Of a stretch of DNA of 64,000 nt, positions 17,368 through 24,806 are shown piece by piece. Under the pieces are notes generated by a model. That model searched no databases. It was not told the DNA's origin and saw only the letters and a list, made by a program, of their open reading frames with translations. The position numbers were made by a program, and so were the translations under genes. Every line of letters starts with the position of its first letter. Within the stretch, counting starts at the first letter, position 1. Source of the stretch: Planobispora longispora (lineage in GTDB: Bacteria; Actinomycetota; Actinomycetes; Streptosporangiales; Streptosporangiaceae); the NCBI RefSeq assembly GCF_016863135.1, contig NZ_BOOH01000021.1, forward strand, positions 124,001 to 188,000. The letters run 5' to 3'.

Positions 17368-18366
17368 GTGGCAGTCAGCAATGCGCACCCGCCCGGCGCA
17401 CCCCTCCGGCTTCCTGCCCTGTCCTGTCCGTTCCCCAGCGAGGTCAATCCCCATGTGGAGCTGGTGGATCGGGAGACCGTCGAGTGGGCCGTCGCCTCGG
17501 AACTGCTGGACGGTCCCGAGACGGTGGAACGCTACAGGAACGCGCGGTACGGCTGGCTGGGGGCCCGGACCTATCCCTACGCCGCCTATCACCGGTTGAG
17601 GCTCGTGACCGACTGGTGTGTGTGGCTGTTCGCCTTCGACGACGTCTTCTGCGAGACCGACCGGCATGCCGCGGAGATCGCCCGGGCGATGCCCCGGTTC
17701 GTCACCGTCCTGGACGACATCCAGCCCGGCCGGAGCAGCCTGCACGTGGACGACGTGTTCGCCCGGGCCCTGCTGGACATCAAGAGCCGGATCATCCGGT
17801 ACGGCGACGCCGACCAGCTCGACCGGTGGTGCGTCGTCACCAAGGACTACCTGGCGGCCCAGGTGTGGGAGGCGGCCAACCGCCAGGACGGGGTGGTGCC
17901 GACCCTCGGCGACTACATCCTCATGAGGCGGCGGACCGGCGCCATGCTGACCGTCTTCACGCTGATCGACGTGGCCAGCGGGCTGCGGCTCACCCCGGAC
18001 GAATGGCGCCACCCGGATCTGCGGGCGATCACCCAGAGCGCCAACGACGTCGTCGTCTGGGACAACGACCTCATCTCCTACGCCAAGGAGAGGGGCGCGG
18101 GCAACTCCGTCAACAACCTGGTGACCGTGCTGGCCCGGCACCGGGGCTACTCCTGCCAGCGGGCCATGGACGAGATCGGCGGGATGCGGGACCAGGCCGT
18201 CGCCGAGATGGTCGAGCTGGGGGCCTCGCTGGCGCGGCTGCGCTCGAAGGCGGTGGACGCCTACGTGCGGGGACTGGAGTACTGGATCAGCGGGAGCGTG
18301 GACTACTCGCTGACGAGCTCCCGCTACACCGTCGCCTGGCAGCGGGAGGGCCTGCTCGCCGGGTGA
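17368..18366 (+). CDS. class I terpene synthase
   Basis: 332 residues from a GTG, a single alpha domain as in bacterial sesquiterpene synthases. The Asp-rich metal motif is FDDVFCE (Asp91, Asp92, Glu96). The NSE triad is complete as NDLISYAKE (Asn233, Ser237, Glu241). An Arg cluster in LMRRRTG (about 186-191) is placed like the pyrophosphate sensor, and a late RYTV supplies the C-terminal Arg-Tyr. It should cyclise an isoprenyl diphosphate, most likely farnesyl diphosphate. The product cannot be predicted. No P450, prenyl-diphosphate synthase or methyltransferase is adjacent, so it is an isolated synthase. It converges on a STAND ATPase gene. Confidence 0.92.
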   Translation: MAVSNAHPPGAPLRLPALSCPFPSEVNPHVELVDRETVEWAVASELLDGPETVERYRNARYGWLGARTYPYAAYHRLRLVTDWCVWLFAFDDVFCETDRHAAEIARAMPRFVTVLDDIQPGRSSLHVDDVFARALLDIKSRIIRYGDADQLDRWCVVTKDYLAAQVWEAANRQDGVVPTLGDYILMRRRTGAMLTVFTLIDVASGLRLTPDEWRHPDLRAITQSANDVVVWDNDLISYAKERGAGNSVNNLVTVLARHRGYSCQRAMDEIGGMRDQAVAEMVELGASLARLRSKAVDAYVRGLEYWISGSVDYSLTSSRYTVAWQREGLLAG

Positions 18367-18448
18367 ACGCCCGGGACGGACCGCGCGACCGGCCGGGATC
18401 GGCCTCGCCCCGGGATCGATTCCACGCCGGGACGGACCCGCATCGGGC

Positions 18449-20566
18449 TCAGAGCTGCAGGAGCGGGTCGTCCGGCTCCTGGTCGCCGAGGGCGAGCTCG
18501 ATCAGCTCCTCCAGGCTGAGCCTCTTGCCCTGCGAGAACGCCTCCTCGTGGACCTGCTCGCCGAGAAGCCGCTTGCACTCCTTGATGCACCGGTCGTGCT
18601 CGCTGTTGAAGAAGGGCGAGCCCAGCTGGGGCAGCCCGTAGGTCCGCCAGTTCTGCTGACCGCCGCCCATCAGCTGCGAGGCGAGCAGGGCCTGGCCGTC
18701 CTCCAGCGCCAGTTTGGCGATCAGCTCGACCGTCAGGCCGATGCCGAGCACGTCGTGGAAGTAGCGCTTGAGCCGGAGCGCCTCGCGGGCGTGGACCATC
18801 GACTCGGCCGGCCGGCCCATCCCGTGGAAGGCGTTGGCCAGGGCGTAGATGGCGTAGGAGCGCAGCCACACCTCGCCGCGCTGGGTGCACACCGCGATGC
18901 AGTCGCGCAGCAGGACCTCGGCCTCGACCGGCTCGTTCTGCATGAGCAGCACCATCGACAGCTCGACGATCGAGGGGAGCAGACCCGGGTTCAGCTCCCG
19001 GCCGCTGCGGTGGAACTCGATCGCGACGCCGAGCAGGGCGCTGGCCTTCTGCAGGTCGCCCTGGAGCCACGCCGCGGTGCCGAGCATCTTGGTGGCCAGG
19101 ATGACCGCGGCCGAGTCGCCCACCCGGACGGCGTCCGAGCTGCACTGCTCGGCGGCCTCGATGGCCCCGGGGATGTTGCCCTGGCTGCTGTGGATGTAGG
19201 AGAGCACCCACAGCGCCTTGCACCGCTCGGAACTCGGCTGGGGAGTCAGCTCCAGCGTCTTCTCCAGGTAGAGACGGCCCTCGCGGGCCAGTCCGCAGGC
19301 CACCCACATGAACCACAGCGCGGACAGCAGCTCCAGGCCGTACCGCACCTGGCCGGGGACGTTCAGGCAGTATTCGAGCGCGACGCGGATGTTGTCGTGC
19401 TCGTGGCGCATCCGGACGTACCAGTAGACCTGTCGGGGGCCGGACCAGGCCTCCTCGCCCCGCTTGGCCAGCTGCAGGTAGTAGTCGCGGTGCCGCTCCC
19501 GCACCTGCGGGGTCTCGCCGAGCTTGTCCAGCCACTCCTCGCCGTAGGTGCGCAGGGTGTCGATCAGCCGGTAGCGGTGTCCCGAGGGAGTGCCGACGCT
19601 CAGCAGGATGGACTTCTCCACGAGGCTGGAGACGAGCTCCATGATGCTCTCGCCGGGCAGGTTGTCCCCGGCGCACACGTAGCGGGCGGCGTCCATCTCG
19701 AAGTCGCCGGCGAAGACCGACAACCGGGCCCAGAGCAGCCGCTCGGCGGGCTCGCACAGCTCGTGGCTCCACCCGATCGCGGCGCGCAGCGTCTGGTGCC
19801 GGGGCAGCGCCGTACGGCTGGCGCCCGCCAGCAGGCTGAAGCGGTCGGCCAGCAGCGCGAGGATCTGCTCGACCGAGAGCGCCCGCATGCGGACCGCGGC
19901 CAGCTCGATGGCCAGCGGGATGCCGTCCAGGCGGCGGCAGAGCTCGGAGACCGGGCCGATGTTGTTCTCGTCGAGCACGAAGCTGGGCAGGACCGCGCCG
20001 GCCCGGGCGGCGAAGAGCTGCACCGACTCGTTGGTGAAGGGGTTCTCCCCGGGGGCGTCGCCGGGGACGGTCAGCGGCGGGATGGCGACGGTGTACTCGC
20101 CCCGGGCGTTCAGCGACTGGCGGCTGGTGGCCAGGATGGTCAGCCCCGGCGCGTGGGTCAGCAGGTCCTCGAAGAGCGCGGCGCAGGCGTCCACGAGGTG
20201 CTCGCAGGTGTCGATGATCAGCAGGATCTCGCGGTCCCCGAGCCACTCGACCAGCGTCTCGTCGGTCGCCCGCGCGGACTGGTCGGCGATCCCGAGGGCC
20301 GAGGTGATCGTGTGCCGGACCATCCCCTGATCCTGCAGGCGGGCCAGATCGGCGAACCACACGCCGTCGCCGAACTCGTCTCGTATCATGTGCGCGATGC
20401 GCAGGGCGGTGCGGGACTTCCCGACGCCGCCGATGCCGGTCACGGTGACGAGGCGGTGCTCGCGCAGCTTCTGGCGAAGTGTCGTCAGCAACCGGGTGCG
20501 TCCCACGAAGCTGGTGAGCTCGTTGGGGAGATTGCCCTCTCGCCGCCATCCTGATGGCGCTGCCAT
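18449..20566 (-). CDS. STAND/LuxR-type ATPase without its HTH domain
   Basis: 705 residues from the ATG at 20566, which has GTGAGGCGG before it; an upstream ATG at 20599 would add 11 residues and lacks a Shine-Dalgarno. The sequence opens NLPNELTSFVGRTRLL, the typical start of actinomycete LuxR-like NTPases. The P-loop is GIGGVGKSRTAL, Walker B ILLIIDTCEH, then ILATSRQSL and LDGIPLAIELAA (GLPL). A long helical TPR-like region follows. Homologues usually end in a LuxR helix-turn-helix, whereas this one ends SLEELIELALGDQEPDD with none visible. It may act through partner proteins rather than DNA. It is tail to tail with the terpene synthase gene. Confidence 0.87.
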   Translation of the reverse strand: MAAPSGWRREGNLPNELTSFVGRTRLLTTLRQKLREHRLVTVTGIGGVGKSRTALRIAHMIRDEFGDGVWFADLARLQDQGMVRHTITSALGIADQSARATDETLVEWLGDREILLIIDTCEHLVDACAALFEDLLTHAPGLTILATSRQSLNARGEYTVAIPPLTVPGDAPGENPFTNESVQLFAARAGAVLPSFVLDENNIGPVSELCRRLDGIPLAIELAAVRMRALSVEQILALLADRFSLLAGASRTALPRHQTLRAAIGWSHELCEPAERLLWARLSVFAGDFEMDAARYVCAGDNLPGESIMELVSSLVEKSILLSVGTPSGHRYRLIDTLRTYGEEWLDKLGETPQVRERHRDYYLQLAKRGEEAWSGPRQVYWYVRMRHEHDNIRVALEYCLNVPGQVRYGLELLSALWFMWVACGLAREGRLYLEKTLELTPQPSSERCKALWVLSYIHSSQGNIPGAIEAAEQCSSDAVRVGDSAAVILATKMLGTAAWLQGDLQKASALLGVAIEFHRSGRELNPGLLPSIVELSMVLLMQNEPVEAEVLLRDCIAVCTQRGEVWLRSYAIYALANAFHGMGRPAESMVHAREALRLKRYFHDVLGIGLTVELIAKLALEDGQALLASQLMGGGQQNWRTYGLPQLGSPFFNSEHDRCIKECKRLLGEQVHEEAFSQGKRLSLEELIELALGDQEPDDPLLQL

Positions 20567-20693
20567 GGCCGCCTCACGGGGGTAGCTGACACCTGCCATC
20601 GCATCGTACAGCGTGGGTCGTTGACTGTCCTTCGGGCATCGGATACGCGGCGCCCGGCTTTACCGGCGGGCGGTCACTCACCGTGAGGGTCGC

Positions 20694-20699
20694 TACGAT
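20694..20699 (+). promoter_or_regulatory. -10 box of the small acidic protein gene
   Basis: TACGAT lies exactly 7 bases before the GTG at 20707. A perfect palindrome, CTCACCGTGAG (20677-20687), lies just upstream and may be an operator in the promoter spacer. Confidence 0.5.
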
Positions 20700-20706
20700 G
20701 GGACGC

Positions 20707-20877
20707 GTGACAGAGCGCGAACCAGACGACCTGCGGCCGGTCGACCTCTTCGACGACGGCCCGGAGATCCTGCCCGACCAGACCAGCGACGACACCGACG
20801 TCGGCTGGGGTGAGTGGCGCGGGTCCGGCGGCGACGACGCCAGGCTGCTGGAGGAGCGCCCGCCCCACTGGGGCTGA
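20707..20877 (+). CDS. small conserved acidic protein
   Basis: 56 residues: TEREPDDLRPVDLFDDGPE after the start, then an Asp-rich middle (SDDTDVGWGEW) and the ending DDARLLEERPPHWG. The pattern DLRPVDLFDDGPEILPDQT and terminal PPHWG recurs in small hypothetical proteins of many actinomycetes; this is recognised from memory, not from a search. No domain or motif of known function is present. It is probably a soluble, partly disordered protein. The GTG at 20707 is chosen because a TACGAT box sits 7 bases before it; an ATG at 20698 overlaps that box. It is monocistronic. Confidence 0.75.
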   Translation: MTEREPDDLRPVDLFDDGPEILPDQTSDDTDVGWGEWRGSGGDDARLLEERPPHWG

Positions 20878-20884
20878 GACCGCC

Positions 20885-20908
20885 GGGCCGGAGCGCGCTC
20901 CCCGGCCC
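20885..20908 (+). terminator. hairpin after the small acidic gene
   Basis: GGGCCGG (20885-20891) pairs with CCGGCCC (20902-20908); the inner AGCG/CGCT also pairs. It lies 8 bases after the stop, between convergent genes. Confidence 0.55.
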
Positions 20909-20963
20909 CCGGGCCCGGCAACCGCGCGCCCCCGGCGCCGCCCGCGATCCGCGGCGTCACGAT

Positions 20964-21896
20964 CTACGACACGACGTCCTTGGTCCGGAACCGGCGGAAG
21001 GCGAAGGCGAACAGGATCGCCGCGTAGGCGACCGCCACGGCCACCCCCTTGATCATGCCGCTGAAGTCCGGCTGCGGGGCGAGCGCGTCCAGCCAGGCCG
21101 TGTTCCAGAAGGTGGGCAGGAACTCCCGCAGCGAGCCCAGCGCCTCCACCGCCTGCAGGATGGTGCTCACGATCACCAGGCCGACCGCGCCGCCGACCGC
21201 GCCGAGCGGGGAGTCGGTGCTGACCGAGAGCAGGAAGGCCGTCGCGGCGACCACGAGCTGGCTGACCAGGGCGTAGCCGATCACGACCCCGAAGCGGGGC
21301 AGCACGTCCAGCGCCGGGATGACCTCGCCCGTCCCGGGGACGCGCACGTCGTTCCAGCCGAAGGCCAGGGTCCCGGCGAGCAGCGCCATCAGCGGCAGGC
21401 AGATCACCGCCGCCGCCGAGTAGCCCAGCGCGACGACCAGCTTCTGGCGGAGCAGCCGGTCGCGGGGGATCGGCGCGGCCAGCAGATAGCGCAGCGACGA
21501 CCAGTCGGCCTCGCTGGCCACCGTGTCGCCGCAGAAGAGGGCGACCGCCACGACCAGCAGGAAGCTCGCCGAGACCGAGAGCGCGAACGCGGCGAAGTTC
21601 AGCCCGCCGTCGGCGGCCAGGTCGGAGATGCGCAGCGAGTTGCCGCCGGGCCGCCCCCACCCGCCGCCGACCTTGAACGCGATCACCAGCACCCACGGCA
21701 GCGCCAGCAGCAGGCCGAACATCACCATGGTCCGGCGCCGCCGGAACTGACGGACGATCTCCACCGAGAGCGGCAGCGTGTGCCTCGGGGAGTATCCCCG
21801 CGCCGCCCCGTGCTCCCGGTCCCGAGCGGCGAGAGCCGTCCCGCCGCCGGTCCCGGACGCGTCCGGACCCGCGGCCGCGCCGTTGGCGTCGTTCAT
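20964..21896 (-). CDS. ABC transporter permease (ABC-2 type)
   Basis: 310 residues. A hydrophilic 45-residue start is followed by about six hydrophobic segments, beginning MVMFGLLLALPWVLVIAF, then FLLVVAVALFCGDTVASEADWSSLRYLLAAPIPRDRLLRQKL, the typical ABC-2 exporter stretch, and ending with a last helix before FRRFRTKDVVS. Its ATG overlaps the stop of the upstream hydrolase-ABC fusion by four bases, so the two are co-translated and certainly form one transporter: a half-size membrane subunit and a shared ATPase. The cargo is unknown. The frame extends upstream inside the ATPase gene but that part is a shadow. Confidence 0.9.
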   Translation of the reverse strand: MNDANGAAAGPDASGTGGGTALAARDREHGAARGYSPRHTLPLSVEIVRQFRRRRTMVMFGLLLALPWVLVIAFKVGGGWGRPGGNSLRISDLAADGGLNFAAFALSVSASFLLVVAVALFCGDTVASEADWSSLRYLLAAPIPRDRLLRQKLVVALGYSAAAVICLPLMALLAGTLAFGWNDVRVPGTGEVIPALDVLPRFGVVIGYALVSQLVVAATAFLLSVSTDSPLGAVGGAVGLVIVSTILQAVEALGSLREFLPTFWNTAWLDALAPQPDFSGMIKGVAVAVAYAAILFAFAFRRFRTKDVVS

Positions 21897-24667
21897 GCCT
21901 TCTCTCCGATCAGGTCCAGGAACACGTCCTCCAGGCGCGTGCTCATCCCGTTGCCGGTCGTACGGCTGCGCAGCAGCTCGCCCACCGGCCCGGCCGTGAC
22001 GAGACGGCCGCGGTGCATGACCACCACGTGGCTGCACGTCTGCTCCACCTCGGCGAGCAGGTGGCTGGAGACGATGACGGTACGGCCCCGCGCCGCGTAG
22101 CGGATCAGGACCTCGCGCATCTCGCGGATCTGGGGCGGGTCGAGCCCGTTGGTGGGCTCGTCGAGGACCAGCAGGTCGGGCAGGCCGAGCATGGCCTGGG
22201 CGATGGCCAGGCGCTGGCGCATGCCCTGGGAGTAGGTGCGCACGGCGCGCTCCAGGGCGGCGCCGAGCCCGGCGATCTCCAGGGCCTCGTCGAGGTGGGC
22301 GTCCCCGGCGGGGCGGCCCGTGGCCTTCCAGTAGAGCTCCAGGTTGGCCCGGCCCGACAGGTGCGGCAGGAACCCGGCGCCCTCGACGAAGGAGCCCAGC
22401 CGGGACAGGACCGGCGCGCCGGGGACGACCCGGTGGCCGAAGATCCTGATCTCGCCCCGGTCGGGGTGGATCAGACCCAGCATCATCCGCATCGTGGTGG
22501 TCTTGCCCGCGCCGTTGGGGCCGAGCAGGCCGAGCACCTGGCCGGGCTCGACGGTGAAGGACAGGTCGTCCACCGCGAGCTCGCCGTTGCGGTAGGCCTT
22601 GGTCAGTCCCTCGATGCGCAGGGGGACGGCGTCCAGGCCCGGGGTGTGGTCGTCGCGGAGCTTGCGCCGCCCGGCGAGGACCAGGACCGTCGCGACGAGC
22701 ACGGAGGCCAGCGGCAGGGCCCAGGTCCACCAGGCGGGGCCGGTGGAGGGGGCGGTCAACGAGGTGACGGTGGGCGCCGCAAGGGCCGGGGAGGCCAGGC
22801 TGACCTGGTAGACGGCCGGGGAGGCCGGGGTGTCGTAGCCGAGGTCGGTCGTGGTGAAGGCGACGCGGAGCCGGTGCCCCACCTCGAAACGGTGGTCGAC
22901 GGCGGGCAGGGTGACGGTGGCCTCCCCGGCGCCGCCCTCGGGGACGGTGATCCTGACCGGTGCGACGAGCCCCTCGGGCAGGACCGGCGCCTGCGTCCCC
23001 CCGGCCGCGTCGTACAGCTTGGCGAACAGCGTCACGTCCTGGGGACCCCCGGCGGTCTCCCCGGCCTCTCCTCCGGCTTTCTCCTCTCCGGCGCCGGCGC
23101 CCGTGCCGGTGGAGGCGACGCGGACGCGGACCTTGACGGTGGAGCTGCCGGTGATCTGGAGGGGAGCGGACAGGGGCGCGGACTCGAAGCTCGCGCTCTG
23201 GCCCGCCATGTCCACCGAGAGGCTCAGGTTGGCCGAGCCGGTGCTCAGGCCGCCGAAACCGGGGATCGCCGAGATGGAGGCGGGGGAGCCGCCGGGCGGG
23301 TTGGCCACCGGCTGCTCGGGCCCGGACAGGGGGACGGAGACCTGTCGGCTGCCCGACAGGCCGGGGTAGACGCCGGTGACGGCGTGCAGCTGGACCGGGC
23401 GGCGGGTGCCGGGGTCACGGCCGCCGTCACGGGTGACGGTGAACACGCTCACGCCCTCGGGACCCTCGGCCGGGGAGCCGGAGGCGGGCTGCGGGGCCCC
23501 GGCCACCACCGGGGGAGCGTTGCCCGTGGTGTCACCGACGGGAGCCTTCTTCAGGTAGTGGTCGAACCAGGAGAGGGTCTGCTCGTGGAGCCAGTCGACC
23601 TCGCCGTTGCCGCCGTCGTGGCCGCCGTCGAACCAGGCGACGCGGACCGGGGCGCCGGTCGCGGCGACGGCCCTGGCGTTGGCGTCCGCGTGGCCCAGCG
23701 GGAACAACGAGTCGCGCTGGCCCTGCAGCAGCAGGGTCGGAATCCTGATCTTGCCTTGTACGGAGACGGGGCTGGAGCGGCGCAGGGTCTCCACCGCCGC
23801 GGCGGTGGCCCGCCCGGTCTCGGCCACCTGCTGGTACATGTCACAGATCTCCGGGAGGAACCGGCCGCACCGGACCTCCTCGACGGTCGGCGGCCGGACC
23901 GTCCCGGGGCTGCGGCCGTCCTGCCCGCCGGGTACGGCCTGCGGGTCCCCGCCGTCCTGACCTGCCTGGCCGTCCTGGCCGCCGATCCCGCCCTGGCCGG
24001 TCAGCGCGGCCAGGCCGCCCGCGGCCTGCGGGCCGCCGCGGCTGAAGAACAGCCCGGCCCACATGCGCTTGAACACCCCGCTCTCCGGGCCCTGCCCGGT
24101 GGCGTTGGGGAACAGCACGTCGGCGAGGTCGTACCAGGTGATCTGGGGGGCGATCGCGTCGATCCGGTCGTCGTAGGCGGCGGTCATCAGCGCGATCGCG
24201 CCGCCGTACGACCCGCCGGCGATGCCCACGCGCGGGTCGCCGCTCGCGTCGAGCCGGACCTCCGGACGCCTGGCCAGCCAGTCCACCAGCTGGCGCACGT
24301 CCTTGACCTCGTAGTCGGGGGAGTTGAGCGCGATCTGCCCGCTCGAGCGGCCGAAGCCCCGGGCCGACCAGGTCAGCACGGCGTAGCCTTCCTGCGCCAG
24401 CCGCACCGCGGAGTCCCGGACGCTCTGCTTGCTGCCGCCGAAGCCGTGGGCGAGCAGCACCGCGGGAGCCTTCCCGCCTCCGGCCGGCGGGAAGAAGGTC
24501 GCGTCGAGCGTGACCCGCTGGTCGTCGGCGGGCCCGTCGACCACCGCGATGGTCTGCTCCTGCCCGCGCACCGGCGGGTCCGACGGCCACACCAACCAGG
24601 CCGCCACACCGACGACCAGCACGGCGACCACCGCGACCCAGACGGCGCGCCTCCCCGAAAGCCTCAT
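21893..24667 (-). CDS. fusion: extracellular S15-like hydrolase joined to ABC ATPase
   Basis: 924 residues. TM1 (about 8-27) anchors an alpha/beta hydrolase of the CocE/X-Pro dipeptidyl-peptidase (S15) type: nucleophile Ser153 in GGSYGGA, Asp319 in GQRDSLFP, His350 in FDGGHDGG, then the jelly-roll-like C-terminal domain. A Gly/Gln-rich loop (about 220-255) is inserted in the catalytic domain. TM2 (WALPLASVLVATVLVLAG, near 640-657) returns the chain to the cytoplasm, where a complete ABC ATPase follows: P-loop GPNGAGKTT (Lys722), signature YSQGMRQR, Walker B VLDEPTNGLDP, H-loop SSHLL. The topology is consistent: hydrolase outside, ATPase inside. The permease gene overlaps by four bases. Confidence 0.9.
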   Translation of the reverse strand: MRLSGRRAVWVAVVAVLVVGVAAWLVWPSDPPVRGQEQTIAVVDGPADDQRVTLDATFFPPAGGGKAPAVLLAHGFGGSKQSVRDSAVRLAQEGYAVLTWSARGFGRSSGQIALNSPDYEVKDVRQLVDWLARRPEVRLDASGDPRVGIAGGSYGGAIALMTAAYDDRIDAIAPQITWYDLADVLFPNATGQGPESGVFKRMWAGLFFSRGGPQAAGGLAALTGQGGIGGQDGQAGQDGGDPQAVPGGQDGRSPGTVRPPTVEEVRCGRFLPEICDMYQQVAETGRATAAAVETLRRSSPVSVQGKIRIPTLLLQGQRDSLFPLGHADANARAVAATGAPVRVAWFDGGHDGGNGEVDWLHEQTLSWFDHYLKKAPVGDTTGNAPPVVAGAPQPASGSPAEGPEGVSVFTVTRDGGRDPGTRRPVQLHAVTGVYPGLSGSRQVSVPLSGPEQPVANPPGGSPASISAIPGFGGLSTGSANLSLSVDMAGQSASFESAPLSAPLQITGSSTVKVRVRVASTGTGAGAGEEKAGGEAGETAGGPQDVTLFAKLYDAAGGTQAPVLPEGLVAPVRITVPEGGAGEATVTLPAVDHRFEVGHRLRVAFTTTDLGYDTPASPAVYQVSLASPALAAPTVTSLTAPSTGPAWWTWALPLASVLVATVLVLAGRRKLRDDHTPGLDAVPLRIEGLTKAYRNGELAVDDLSFTVEPGQVLGLLGPNGAGKTTTMRMMLGLIHPDRGEIRIFGHRVVPGAPVLSRLGSFVEGAGFLPHLSGRANLELYWKATGRPAGDAHLDEALEIAGLGAALERAVRTYSQGMRQRLAIAQAMLGLPDLLVLDEPTNGLDPPQIREMREVLIRYAARGRTVIVSSHLLAEVEQTCSHVVVMHRGRLVTAGPVGELLRSRTTGNGMSTRLEDVFLDLIGEKA

Positions 24668-24806
24668 ACGAGGAGGTTATTAGGCGTAGCTGAGAGATAC
24701 CTGAGACCACCCCCTGTGAACGGCCGGACCGGCGCGCGGGCCGGGGATCCCGCGAGGAGGCCCGCGGACTGTTGGCGGGAGCCGCCCGGCGGCTCATCAT
24801 CGGGTG

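Noticed and set aside
17368-18366. Terpene biosynthetic gene cluster
   Set aside because: No P450, prenyltransferase or other tailoring gene adjoins the synthase.
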